NCBI GenBank assembly: GCA_003254885.1
Contig: QANT01005805.1
Location: 1 to 64,000 of the forward strand
Length of the DNA stretch: 64,000 nt
Reading direction: 5' to 3'
Source of the DNA: Purshia tridentata
Lineage: Eukaryota > Streptophyta > Magnoliopsida > Rosales > Rosaceae
The notes beneath the pieces are model-generated. The model searched no databases. It was not told the origin of the DNA and saw only the letters and a program-made list of their open reading frames with translations. This document shows positions 11,695 to 24,491 of this stretch, one piece after another; the stretch's first letter is position 1, and each line of letters begins with the position of its first letter. A program made the translations under genes and the position numbers.

Positions 11695-14600
11695 ATGGCA
11701 CTTGCTATGCACAGAGATTCACCTTCAAATAGTAACAAGCAGATGGATTCGAGCAAGTACGTGAGGTACACACCTGAGCAAGTTGATGCCTTGGAGAGAG
11801 TCTATTCTGAATGCCCAAAGCCCAGCTCTTTGAGAAGGCAGCAGCTGATTAGAGAGTGTCCTATTCTCTCTAACATTGAGCCAAAACAGATCAAAGTCTG
11901 GTTCCAGAACCGCAGGTATAAAGAAATAAAAAGCATTTCTTTCAATGGAAAGAGCATTGATCCACAAGTCACTCTCTTTCTCTCTCTTATTTTTTTTATA
12001 CTTGGATTTTTTTAGTTTTAGGAGTTGGGAAATGGATGTTTGACTGCTTGTCGATTCTGGCATTGGTCATTTTGTTTGAGAACTCTTTTTTGGATCAAAA
12101 TGAGCTCATTTTTTATGTTTTATCAGCTCATCTTGCTTTTATTTCACAATTTTGGTCTGGTAGATGGATCTCAGGGTCTGTGTAATGCTTTTGTAAAATG
12201 GACCTTCGTAATCAAAACACTGAGTTCGTTATTGTGGTATAGAATTTAAGTGGAAATGCGGGTTCTAAATGCTTCTGCTTCTTTAACCGTTGTCTGGCTT
12301 TCCAAAAGTAGAGTTTCTTAGAGAAGAATTTTTTTTTTCTCGTTTCATCTTTTATTTCTTGATTTGTGTTTGTTTCCATCTGAGTCTGCAATTTCAAGCT
12401 TATGTCTTTCTTTTTGTTTATCAAAGGTATAAGGGTTCATGGATGCCCATTTCCCAGTTGAGATTTTGCCTTATTTTTCCTCCCTTATTATACGAGAAAA
12501 ATGTTGTTTCCTTATATGGATTTTGCTCATTATCTCTCTCTTTTATATTTATTTCGGTGGCCTTCTTTTGTTTGTTTTTAGATAAATGACAATCTTCATG
12601 TAAAAGGGTTCTGTACGCCTGAATTTTGAGAATAAATGAAAGATAATGACAGCTGATTATAACTTTTGATGAACATCTTTATTTTATTGTACTAGTTTCC
12701 TGTGAACCATCCTTTTGATTTCTGGGTGTTTTCTATTTCCTTCTTTTTTTTATAACAAAAAAACCTAGTATTTCTGGCAGAAAATTTTAAAAGTGAAACT
12801 TTCATACGGCTCTTTAGGTTTTCATATTTATCTTAGCAGAAAGGTGAATAAAAATATAAAAACTGCTTTTTCGTCGTTTGGACTTTTAATGAAGGATAAT
12901 GACATCTCAATTCACTTTCTTGCATTCTTTTAAGTTTTATCCATTTTGTGGTTCTTTTTATGTTTCATCGTTTTTTGAGTTTATGTTATCTTTTCCTCTT
13001 CTTTTAATTTTTGTCTTACCATTCTCAAAAGAAATTAGTAAACAATTCGTTAGTGGTTTCTTTCTTTTCCCATAATTCTTTTGAGCTAAGTGCCAACCTT
13101 TGATATTGTTTGAGCCATATTGGGTTTGGATTTTTTTCTCCAAAAAACAAAAAGTAAAAAGAGGTAGCGTACAGTTTGGTTTTCATTTGATGTTTTGGCT
13201 GACTCTCCTTGTGCTTGGACACTTGAGTTTATGGGGATACATTCCTACATTTTGATGATAATTCGCTTGTTTTTGAGTTATTAACCGGAAAACTATTCTC
13301 TAACCTTACAATTTGCTTGTGTTTTTTATTACTTGCATAGATGCCGGGAGAAGCAGAGGAAGGAATCTTCTCGACTCCAGACAGTGAATAGAAAGCTGAC
13401 TGCAATGAATAAATTGTTAATGGAGGAAAATGACCGCCTACAGAAGCAGGTCTCTCATTTGGTTTATGAGAATGGATTCATGCGAACGCAGCTGCATAGT
13501 GTAATCCCCTTTACATTTATTAACTTCCTCATTTTCTCAGATTTTGTTTTCTTCCTTGCACATAGGAACCTCTTTCTGCTTGTCATGGTTTTACATTTTT
13601 GTTTGTTATCTTTGCGTTCTGATGATTTTGTTTGGCAACTACGTTTTTATATTGTTTTATTTGAATTTAGCACCTATGCATGATTGTTTTTATTTTCCAA
13701 TTTTTTCCTGTTTCTTTTAAGTGGCTCCAGACAATCTTCTAAATATTTTTTGCTATACTAAGCAGGCACCTGGAACGACCACAGACACTAGCTGTGAGTC
13801 TGTGGTCATGAGTGGTCAGCACCAACAACAGCAAAACCCAACACCCCAGCATCCCCAAAGGGATGCTAACAACCCAGCTGGGTGAGTAATTTGTGTCCTT
13901 GAGACAATTATTTAAAGCTATTTAGTTTATAATTCAGTAGACTAATTTACATTTTATTTTTTTATATCAGTCTTCTCGCAATAGCGGAGGAGACCCTGGC
14001 AGAGTTCCTTTCCAAGGCTACTGGAACTGCTGTCGACTGGGTCCAGATGATTGGGATGAAGGTAGTTTCTCTTGAAGCATTAAGTATGCGTATACATATG
14101 CAAATGCATGTGTTTATATTATACAATATCTGTTACTCTTATATCCACTTAGAAATGTAACTTGCCTAGCAATAATTTGTAGCCTGGTCCGGATTCTATT
14201 GGCATCGTTGCTGTATCCCGCAACTGCAGTGGGGTAGCAGCGCGAGCTTGTGGTCTTGTGAGCCTAGAGCCCACAAAGGTACATATCTTCATGTATCCTC
14301 CCTCCCCATTTCTTGTACGAATTTCTATCCTTGAACAACTTTGTGTCTAAATATATGATGACTTTCACTTAAAGGTCGCAGAAATCCTCAAAGATCGTCC
14401 ATCATGGTTCCGCGATTGTCGTTGCCTTGATGTATTGAGTCTAATCCCTGCGGGAAATGGTGGGACAATTGAGCTCATGTACATGCAGGTTTGCTGTTTA
14501 GTGAATTGGTGCTCTGTCACTGCTTATCAAGGCATCTAGTTTTATCAATTAATGTATGTTGTTTTATTTCTTTATCTTTTAAATTTCTTCTCTACCAGAC

Positions 14601-17600
14601 TTATGCACCCACAACATTGGCTGCGGCACGCGACTTTTGGACACTAAGATATACTACGAGTTTGGAAGATGGCAGTCTTGTGGTAATTCAATAAGTGATT
14701 CCTTTGTTATCCTAAGATGTGATACTAACTCTGCTTGCTTTAAGAAGACAATTTATTTTTAGTTTTCTATTTGGAACACTGCCTTGTATTGTGAAGAAGT
14801 TCACTAGGATCTCTTGTTTGGATGAACATTTGTGTAAATAGTTGAATTTTTTTGGAATAAACTGATTTCTCCATTAGAAATTATAGAATAGTGAGTGGAA
14901 CTCTAGTTACATAACTGTAGAGCCCCTGAAAATTTGGTTTTTAACCTTTGTTTCATTAAAGAATTGATTGCCAAACATGTTGATATACTTCCATATGCGT
15001 TAGTTGACACTAGTTGCCTCTGTTCACAACCTTCAAAGTTCTTTCATGTGATTGTGTTCTCAAAATTACATTAACAGGTATGCGAGAGGTCGTTGACTTC
15101 TTCTACTGGTGGCCCAACGGGGCCTCCATCTGCAAGTTTTGTAAGAGCTGAGATGCTTCCTAGTGGGTATCTTATCCGACCATGTGAGGGTGGTGGCTCT
15201 ATCATTCACATTGTCGATCATGTTGATCTAGATGTGAGAATTTATGATTATCATTTCATTCTTAAGTCTTTAGTTTATTGAATTGCCTTATTAAGTACCT
15301 TTTCTGTGTTAGGCCTGGAGCGTCCCTGAAGTTCTCAGGTCACTTTATGAATCATCCAAAATCCTTGCTCAGAAAATGACTATTTCTGTAAGAACTTCTG
15401 CCTAAATTTTATTCTGTTTTCTAGTCTAATATTCCTTTCCTTCACATCTTATCTTTGTGTTTTTATTATGCAGGCCCTGCGACATATACGACAGATAGCT
15501 CAAGAGACTAGTGGAGAAATCCAGTATGGTGGGGGTCGCCAGCCTGCTGTTCTGAGGACATTTAGTCAGAGACTGTGCAGGTAAGCCATCCAAAAACCTA
15601 TTCGAAGGGTGGCTGAATCATACGGGTACCATCACAGTGTGATGGACTGTGACAACATGGACTGACCAGCCAGTTGGAACATTTTGATTTGCCTGTCCTC
15701 ACTTGTTTTCTTTTATTCAGTTATATAAGATTGTCTCAATCTAAATTAGAGAAGTAAACTTTGCCATTGGATATATATGTTCTTCATTAGCTAAGCGTTT
15801 TTGGAATTTGGGTTTCAGAGGGTTTAACGATGCTGTTAATGGGTTTGCGGATGACGGTTGGTCACTTATGAGTAGTGATGGTGTGGAGGATGTGACCATT
15901 GCCATAAACTCATCCCCAAACAAATTTCTTGGTTCTCAGTATAACACATCTATTTTCCCAACTTTTGGAGGAGGGGTGCTGTGTGCCAAGGCATCGATGC
16001 TGCTGCAGGTAATTCCCTACTAAATATTGGAATGTGAATAATATCAACTTATTGTTTTACTCTCTTTTTTTCAGTACTATTTTGGGATTAGCTGTGCATG
16101 ACCTGTGCGATAATTTTTTGTCTGGTTGTGTGGATCATTGACTAATGACTATTCATTGGGGTATGCAGAGTGTTCCCCCTGCTTTGCTTGTTCGTTTTCT
16201 GAGGGAGCACCGTTCCGAGTGGGCAGACTATGGTGTTGATGCATACTCTGCTGCATGTCTTAAAGCTAGCCCTTATGCAGTTCCTTGTGCAAGGCCAGGT
16301 GGCTTCCCAAGCAGCCAAGTTATTTTACCTCTTGCACACACTGTGGAGAATGAGGAGGTAACCCACTTTGCCATCCTATCAAAACTCATTGCAATCACTT
16401 CATGTTTTATGTAATTGTAAAATTTATGCCGGTCACTCATGTAGTTCTTAGAGGTGGTTCGGCTTGAGGGTCATGCTTTCTCTCCTGAAGATGTTGCTTT
16501 GGCACGGGATATGTACTTATTACAGGTCACTGTACTGATTTTGTATACTAAATGGATTCATTGATTTAATATTTTCAGTTCTTTTATCATCAGCATGGAT
16601 ATTTTGTTAACATAATTTTCATATATTATGCTGAGGCAGTTGTGCAGTGGGGTTGATGAAAATGCAGTTGGTGCCTGTGCTCAGCTTGTCTTTGCACCTA
16701 TTGATGAATCGTTTGCTGATGATGCTCCTTTGTTGCCATCTGGTTTTCATGTCATACCATTGGATCCAAAAACAGTTCAGTGATGTCTCCAATATTACTA
16801 GCATCTCAGTATTTCTTGTATTCATCTGCTATTTATCTGATTTCTTTTACTTCTTTCTTTGTTGCAGGACGGACCTACTGCAACTCGCACATTGGATTTG
16901 GCATCTACACTTGAAGTGGGAACCAGCGGTGCTCGCCCAGTTAATGAGGCTGATGCAAATAGTTACAACCTTAGGTCTGTTCTGACCATAGCCTTCCAAT
17001 TTACCTTTGAGAACCACTTGCGAGACAATGTGGCTGCTATGGCTCGCCAGTATGTGCGTAGTGTTGTAAGCTCTGTTCAGAGGGTGGCTATGGCTATTGC
17101 CCCTTCCCGGCTCAGCTCCCAAATGGCAGCAAAACCGCTTCCTGGTTCTCCTGAGGCTCATACTTTGGCACGGTGGATTTGCCGAAGCTACAGGTTTGAC
17201 TTCAAAATGTTATATTTTAGCATTGAATGGTACTCTTTAGTTGCAATTACTGAAGACATGGTATTTTTCAGGATCCATACTGGGGGAGATCTCTTTGGAG
17301 TTGACAACCCATCTGGTGATGCTGTTTTGAAACAACTTTGGCACCATTCAGATGCAATCATGTGCTGCTCTGTGAAAACTAATGTAATTACATTTCTTTT
17401 ATGGCTTTTAAGTTTTTAGCCTAAATAAAGTATATGCTTAGACCATAGTCAATACGTTTGTTGAAAATATATTGCAGGCATCTCCAGTGTTCACCTTTGC
17501 AAACCAGGCTGGACTCGACATGCTTGAAACTACTCTTGTGGCCCTCCAAGATATCATGCTAGACAAGATTCTCGATGAGTCTGGACGGAAAATTCTCTGC

Positions 17601-18039
17601 TCAGAGTTCTCCAAAATCATGCAACAGGTAATTAAAAACACCTTATACATTACAATAGTTGGATTTGGGATGTGTTCAGCAAGGATTAAACATGAAATTC
17701 ATGGAGACATTTACAATGAAAAATGCTTAAAAACACGACATGAACATGACTTGGAATTGGCTGTGCAAGTGAATTGGTTCCAAATCCTAATTGTGATATG
17801 CTATAAATTTTTTCCCTATTTAAAAGTGTTTGCTCATTAAAGCTACAAAGCACACCTGTTTTGGGGATCTAATAAGGTTTTTCGAATTTTAGGGGTTTGC
17901 TTATCTGCCAGCAGGAATATGCGCCTCCAGCATGGGCAGGCCAGTGTCTTACGAGCAGGCCGTTGCATGGAAAGTTGTTACCGATGACGATTCCAATCAT
18001 TGCCTGGCATTCATGTTCATGAATTGGTCTTTTGTGTGA
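11695..18039 (+). CDS. PHB: Class III HD-ZIP transcription factor, PHABULOSA/PHAVOLUTA type, 849 aa
   Basis: Nuclear homeodomain-leucine zipper factor; in Arabidopsis this group sets adaxial leaf fate, meristem and vascular patterning. Coding exons: 11695-11915, 13341-13500, 13766-13881, 13971-14061, 14183-14278, 14375-14488, 14599-14682, 15078-15233, 15313-15387, 15474-15580, 15819-16008, 16169-16357, 16445-16525, 16640-16774, 16868-17193, 17272-17383, 17478-17627, 17893-18039. Domains: homeodomain (about 20-80, KQIKVWFQNRRCREKQRKE), zipper (MNKLLMEENDRLQKQV), START (about 160-380, from AEETLAEFLSKATGTAVDWVQ), C-terminal MEKHLA-type region ending CLAFMFMNWSFV. The stretch TTTDTSCESVVMSGQ plus QIAQETSGEIQYGGGRQPA favours PHB/PHV over REV or HB8/15. 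The donor of intron 14 (ACA/GTTCAG) is weak but keeps the conserved frame PKTDGPTATRTLDL. Repression by miR165/166 is expected (separate entry). Confidence 0.95.
14051..14192 (+). promoter_or_regulatory. miR165/166 target site split by intron 4
   Basis: Exon 4 ends with TTGGGATGAAG (14051-14061) and exon 5 starts with CCTGGTCCGG (14183-14192). Joined, the 21 bases pair with miR165/166 with mismatches only at the miRNA 3' end and a G:U at its first base. The site lies in the START-domain codons VQMIGMKPGPDS and does not exist in genomic DNA. The layout is known for Arabidopsis PHB and PHV, where gain-of-function alleles disrupt it. Confidence 0.95.
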
Positions 18040-20501
18040 TGGGTCATAATAGATTCTCAGAACTTTAGCTGTCTGTTAAGTTATTATATAGTCGCTTTTA
18101 AGAGTACTTAGACATTCAGATGTTAATGTAGTCAAAAGAATCCATGGTGACCTCTTTAATTAAGTACGAATGTTTATATTTTTGCTCAATGATTATGGAT
18201 ATGGTTATGGTTATGGTTATGTGGCCTACATAAACATATCAGAATGGTTTCTACATTTGGTTTGATATTTCAACAAAAATGGTTAGTGTTGGGAACTCCG
18301 GAGTGTAGGATAGCATCAGTGGATCCCACTCTTGTTGGCTTGTTGGCCTAGTTTGGTTTCTATTCATTGCTAGTGATTGTTGAATGGTTTTCAAAGGACA
18401 TAATTACATGTTAAATGTTTTGAAGTCAAATACTAAAAGCATTATTACACCAACACAGAAATATTGCAAAAGTTGAAAAAATGGGTGGTGGTCCTGTTAG
18501 TCGTCTACTGCTAAAGTTGGAATGGTCTCAGAAAAGCCCATGGACAACAGTGACTGTCTAAAATAGGACTACTGACGAGTTTTTTCCAAGCAGCAGTAGT
18601 CATTTACTTTCATTTAACCCGAGTCTACCGTCTATAAATATATAGGAAGACAAAACTATCAGTAAGGCATTCAATATATGTAAGGACAAATGAAAGAAAG
18701 ATCCTTGCCTCTACCCACTGCAAGCCTAAAATGAGCTACCAATTATCTTGCAGTCTGTCACAATAAATAAATGAAGGCCCTGCTAAATCTACGAACCTTG
18801 AGAAATCATAATGATATGGGAACCAAGCAAATATATATATATATCTCTCACTGATATTAATATATTATGAGTGAATTAATTAAAATGAAAATGCTGATAC
18901 TAACGAGAGTGATGACTGAATGCCTTAGTGAAAATTAATTAAATCTGTGACAGATACTGTTGAAAATGTAATTCCCAGATTTTTTTAATGCAATATATAA
19001 TTCAATCAATAAAAAAAAAAGGCATTATCTAAAGATATATGAAAACACATGTTTTACCAAAATGGGTTTTTCTCCATTTCCAAGTCCATGTACGGTGAGG
19101 CATACGTTTCATGGGATTTGAAATCCTTGCAAGAAAAATGAAGTTGCACACGTCACCTGATGGATTCTCTGTTACTGATCCTGTGGCGTGGAGTGAGTCT
19201 GCAACTATGTCATCAGGCCGTACCACGTGGCACTGTGTGAAGTCATCGCTGGTCCCAGTCTGCCTTTTGCTTTTTCTGCTTCTGAGAGAGAATTAAAATC
19301 TCATTGGGAGCTGATGCATGCATAGCTTGGTATTTAGTAACTCAGTAAGTAGCAACCAGGCCGTACGATAATGATTTGCTTACTGTTGTGCTCACTTCTC
19401 TACAATTTAGTCTTAGGGTATGTCTTATACCACATCTTAGTTTATAAGTCATATTTGATTGTAAAAGGTTGTCTCATATAGTCATATGAAATGTCTTATG
19501 AAAATAGATTTTTTTATCTTTTGATAAAAGAAATTTATCTTTCGTTAAATAATCGTTTAGGACCGATGAGCTAATTGATCGAAGCTATCCCCAAAAGCAA
19601 ACCAAGGGCAATTGCAGAATTTGAAAAAGGGACGATAATCGTTAATTCTGTTGGGGGATTCAGATGTGTGGGCCTAAAAAGAATCTGAGTCTCAGAGTCT
19701 GAGACTGAAGAGAGAAGAGAGAGAGGGAGAGAGAGAGAGAGAAGCATGCCGAGAGCAAGAGCCACACAACTACATAAGGGCTTAGAAAATGGTCAAGAGA
19801 GATGACGACACATTTCCCATTCAACACCAGCCATGTCACCATCACAGACTGAGCAGTGACCACCCACATTGGGGTCTTCAAAAGCTGTGCCCAAACAGAA
19901 CCCATGCCCTCTCTCGGTCTTGCTCAGCCTTTGCTGTGGCTGGTCTGCTATGCAAATGCAATATTGCTTTGCCAGTAGTATAAATATACTATGCTATCCT
20001 ATATATGCTACTTACTCGATCCTTTATTTAATCCTGTACGTGTTTGGTTGCTTGCTACTAGCTGTACTGTAAGCTGCTTTGCTTACCACACATATGACAT
20101 GACACACCAGACGCTACCTCCCCATAGCTACCAACCTAGCTCCCAATTAAAGCCTGATTTGCCTTTGTCTCTTTATATCTGGATTGGATTGCAAAATTTG
20201 AACTGCTTGCCCTCTTGTCATGTCCATCAACGTCTATTCCATCAACCTGCCTAACGACAACTTCACCTACAACAAAATATTAATGACAAATTACCCATAA
20301 ATGGATAATAGATATGGGTTCTAGTTACATAAACATCAAATCAATTAATTCATTTGCGGTTATTAATTTGTGATTATATCAACAAGATTTCAACTTGGGT
20401 TCTACTTGATCTCATATGGACCATGACGTACATTATCTTGATTCTTGATCATATAAATCCAGAACATAAGCGTTTTTCAGGGTTTTTTTTTTTTTTTTTT
20501 T

Positions 20502-20502
20502 N
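20502..20502. other. Single N after a poly-T tract
   Basis: One unknown base follows about twenty T and precedes AAAAAG. Homopolymer uncertainty; no gene is affected. Confidence 0.95.
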
Positions 20503-21895
20503 AAAAAGATTCTATTGGACTTGTGGAAAAGGGTTATATATTTTGTCAACAAACTCCTATCAATTTTACTTTTAAAACCCATGCCATGCAAAGAATAGAA
20601 ACTCCACCGTGTATATGTCCAACAATGATATGATGCATTGCATGCATGATAATAAAGAATAGTGACAAAATGGTGATGGTGCATCATGTGGGACATGCAT
20701 GCATATCATGATGATGATGATGTTCAACAGTTCAAGCCTTCATGGGCATATTCGAAAACAGTACATGGGTCGGGGCCCCTGCCACCTGGGGCCTCCTCCA
20801 TCTCTTTTGACCTTTTCAGCGTCCGAAATTCGAGGCCTTTTAAAGGTGAGTGCGAAAGGCAGTACTGTGATTTCGAGTCTCGTGCATGCTTAAATGGCTA
20901 ACTAGCTCCAATTAATTAATTTTGATTGATATTTATTAAATCCATTTAAGTACAAGTAAATAAATAATTAATGGGTACGTATATTTATGATATGATCTCT
21001 CTATCTTTTGGTGCAGAGTAAATTAAAGCAACTGTTCCCGCGTGGAGACACCCACCATACCTTTCCACTTTTGTCAATAGTTTATTAATTAATCTCTCTC
21101 TATCATGCTTTCTCTCTCTCGTTTAAAAATTGAGGGCTTTTCTCAGGTGAGTAGATTCACAGTTTCAGCATAAGCGTGCCTTTGAATCCTTTTTATGACA
21201 CTGTTTGTTTCTTCCAACACAACAAAAAATATCAGCTCAATTGGAGAAGTATTAAAGTGCAAAGATATCTAGCTTTTCTAAAACCCTAGCTAGCCACCTA
21301 TAGAGTTAATTAACTAACAAAAAAACCCTAGCTGGAGTTTGTTTTTTTTCTTTATGGTACCTTGGGTTTGGGTTTGCTTGTCTGACTGTGGAAGAAAGAC
21401 ATATCTTTATGAATCTGTACGTAGGGTTCTTAAAGATTTTGTAGGGTGGGAGAGACAGATCATAGACTATATATGATGATCTGAGACTTTCAGGGTGTTT
21501 TAATTTCGTGGTTAGTGTTTGGTTTGACTGGTGGGGTTGCAGTTTATTACTTGTTTTATGAAATGGGTTTTGGAGGGATTAGGGTTTTGGGGACTGTGAG
21601 AGGGAGTTTGCTGTTTTGGTGGAAGATGGAAAAAGAGAAGGGTATGATGGTTTTCTATGGGTTATGGCAATTTTTTTGTTCGGTTGAAGTGGAATGGGAT
21701 ATTGTGGATTTTTAGGGTTTTGCAGGGTAGATTTTGGGAAATATTTGGATGATTGTTTCTCTTTGATCATAGGGCTTAGTGTTGGAAAATGCATGTTACC
21801 CAATAAATTTCAATGTTATGTGTTTGGAAACAATGAAAATATTTAATTCATTTGAAGCTGCTCAAAAAAATCTTGGAGTATATTGATTTTTGTAG

Positions 21896-22090
21896 GAGTA
21901 ATGTTAGATTTACCATTTTGGCATAATGGCTAATATAAATGAGAGACTTTTAAATTTATTAGGTAAATCCATATTTTAAATTATTATCTTAAATCTCAAA
22001 GTTAAAACTTAAAATAAAGTCAACAAATTAGATCTCTTTTGATAAATCTAAAGACTCTTATAAAACTGTTATGCCCAAGCTATGATTGAG
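21896..22090. mobile_element. Possible small foldback (MITE-like) element
   Basis: The left arm (about 21915-21962, with TTGGCATAATGG and GAGAGACTTTTAAATTTAT) is imperfectly complementary to the right arm (about 22035-22080, with GATAAATCTAAAGACTCTTA and GTTATGCCCAA). The middle is very AT-rich. It has no coding capacity. Arms are diverged and target duplications are not clear, so the element, if real, is old. Confidence 0.35.
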
Positions 22091-22171
22091 ACTTCAACCC
22101 AGCATTTCAGTTTTTTTGTGAAGACCCCAAAAGTCCAAGAGAAACGCCAATTTATCTTTGAGCCTGAATAT

Positions 22172-22296
22172 GTTTTCACTTTGGAGTTTGGACCAACATA
22201 ATAATTACACTCTCGAATTCCTCGTGGGTTGGGTTTTCACTTTGGAGTTTGGACCAACATAATAATTACACTCTCGAATTCCTCGTGGGTTGGGTT
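22172..22296. repeat. 61-base tandem duplication
   Basis: The units 22172-22232 and 22233-22293 are identical as far as I can read (both contain GTTTTCACTTTGGAGTTTGG and CTCTCGAATTCCTCGTGGG). The pair ends about 190 bases before the KxDL start codon, so it lies in the likely promoter or leader. Identity points to a very recent event or an assembly artefact. Confidence 0.88.
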
Positions 22297-22487
22297 GTTT
22301 GACTTTTATGGGCCTAGATTGGCCGAGCTGATGTTGATTGCGAACCCATCTTTTAAACCTAAAAGATAAAAAGTAGGGCCGATTTACCGTAATGGGCCTC
22401 TAGTTACATAAGCCCAAATCTCTCTCTCTCTCTCCCCGATGAGGCGATGAGTAGAAGAGCAAAAGAGAAGATTAGCAGTAGTAGATT

Positions 22488-24491
22488 ATGGAGCAGAGGG
22501 AGAAAGAAGTGATAAGGGCAGCATCAGAAGAGGTATCACGTGAATTCAAAACCCTAATCGACGCTCAGGATTTGGATTCCCTCAAACAATTGCAGCACCT
22601 CATGTACTCTCTCTATCTCTGCTGACTGAGCTATTTTTTTATCTTTGTTTACTATTATTTATTTATTTTTTCAAATGTTTTCTATTATTGTAGGAATAAA
22701 TTTTCTCATATTTGCTATAATTCCATTTTGTTATGTTGCCTAATTGGGTGTTTGTAAAACGCTGTTGAAGAGTCGAAAGAGAAAGGAACAAACTTGATTA
22801 GTATTTGGGTTTGGAAGAGCTTTTTCTAGGAATTTATTACACCAAGAAGGAAATGATATCATGGGAATGATTCTGTTTACAGTTTAATGGGGAAAACATA
22901 TCCCACTTAGTCATCCACTGAATTGGTCGAGTCCTTCTGTTTTGTTGTGATGCTTCGGAAATGTTTGGTAAATCAACTTATGGATATAAGTACAGTGGGA
23001 AAATGTTATATAGGAGAAAAAGAGAAGTGGGGATCAAACAATGAGGGAAGTAACTGTGCAGCATGCTAAGTTGCATGGACACTTGAATTGTGGATGTAGA
23101 GGGTAGGCATTTGGATAGCTTTGACCAATTCGAATGTATTGTTGAACATTTGTAGTGTATGTGCTTTTGATGCTAGGTGTGTTTTCACTCACTATATGGT
23201 TATAAATTGGTGAAACCTAGATGTAAGAAAACTCCCAAAGATTGACTTTTGCAATGATTTTATGCTTTCTCATTGGGACACCATATAGTGGGAAGCTTTG
23301 AAAGAAGTATTATTGTTAAAAAAAATAAAATTTCCATTTGCATGTTTATACGCATAAATGTGTCCTTTTATTTCTACCACGACAGACATTGCATTAACAC
23401 AGTGTGTTATGTATGAGTTCCGCTGGCAGTTTATATCGAATGGATGTTGAAGTGGTATACTCTTAGTATTGCATGTTTCATGCCTTCATGGTTCCTCTCT
23501 TGTTTTTGTTGTTGTTGGCAATGGTTGCTTGCTTAGCATTTGATTTCTATATTTGTGTTCTGCTACACATTTTCCCCACTTTGTAACTGCAGATTGGGGA
23601 GGTTGCAAGATGGCAATGCAGTCCTGTCACATTTTAATGAGTTTTCAGAACACTGCTTTGCTGAGGTTTCTGGAGATATCTCTAGAAACACACGCCGCTT
23701 AAGGTCTATGAAGTCTGATGTTGAATACATATTTCAGAAGTTAAGGTATGATCATTGCTTTCTTTTGGTTCTTTTGGGATTATTTAAGTGCTCACAAAAT
23801 CTTTTGCCATTTCTATGATGCTATCTGAGTACACCGTTTCTGGTTCTTTCCTTTGGATGGTAATTGATCTGAAGATTCCATTTGACATAATTAATTAAAA
23901 TTATTGTGTATTTACGGAGTTCACACCGATTAAAAAAATTGATTTAGCTTGTATTTATCCTAATATATTGCAAGTTCAATGGGGTCCAGTTTAGTATCAA
24001 GGATAAGCTAAATTTCAGTCCTTTATTATGGATAAGGATAAGCTTTGAATATCTCCACTTGTCCCCTATAATTCTCTGCATGTTTGGTATTCACATACAT
24101 ATAACCTTCTGACTAGAAACCATAACAATCATTGTGTGACAACTTGTTTGGCTAAAGCAACAAGATCATTTAAGAAAGCTTTTCTTTAACCACCATTTCT
24201 GGAAAATTTAGCTATCAGGGTCCAATTATCAATTTGGCATGTCTTAACTTCCAGTTGATGCGTCTTGAAACTATATTGATGACTAGGAAGTTGCATTTTT
24301 CTACGCTTAATATGTTGACCTCCAATATATAGTTGAATTCTAATACTAGGAACTGAGACTTTGATACATTTTGGTAATATGATAACAGGAGCATGAAGTC
24401 AAGAATTTTGGCTACCTATCCAGATGCATTTCCGGATGAATTGAAACGAGAAGTGCTTGACCAAAGACCAGACCTTGAAATTCCTCTGTAA
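22488..24491 (+). CDS. KXD1: KxDL motif-containing protein (BORC/BLOC-type subunit), 123 aa
   Basis: Small coiled-coil protein of the KXD1 family, whose animal members belong to complexes that link lysosome-related organelles to transport machinery; the plant role is little known. Exons: 22488-22603, 23593-23745, 24389-24491. It starts MEQREKEVIRAASEEVSREF and the conserved block runs from LGRLQDGNAVLSHFNEFSE to YIFQKLRSMKSRILATYPDAF, which matches the animal pattern FRRIRTLKGKLARQHPEAF. The end DQRPDLEIPL is plant-like. The length fits the family. The ATG at 22488 is the first in frame after the CT-rich leader. Exon 1 carries a telo-box-like AAACCCTA inside the coding sequence. Confidence 0.85.

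Larger units (their letters stand above)
18040..22487. other. Gene-poor region between HD-ZIP III and KxDL genes
   Basis: The first ~100 bases are the HD-ZIP III 3' end. Beyond that I see AT-rich DNA with short (AT)n and (GA)n runs, a poly-T tract broken by an N at 20502, several ATG-repeat patches near 20707-20722, and no frame with known homology. Short frames near 19.1, 19.8 and 20.7 kb are not supported by splice context or motif. I looked for common plant microRNA sequences here and recognised none. Confidence 0.5.

Noticed and set aside
11526-11732. 68-codon frame in the HD-ZIP III leader
   Set aside because: It does not start with ATG in the sequence and has no motif; the ATG at 11695 fits the family start.
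19571-19983. Short frames of 64-81 codons near 19.6-20.0 kb
   Set aside because: Composed of GA-repeat-derived Ser/Leu runs, without splice support or motif.
20640-20880. Palindrome-like CATGCATG and ATG repeats considered as a microRNA precursor
   Set aside because: No known mature microRNA sequence recognised, and pairing is limited to short low-complexity words.
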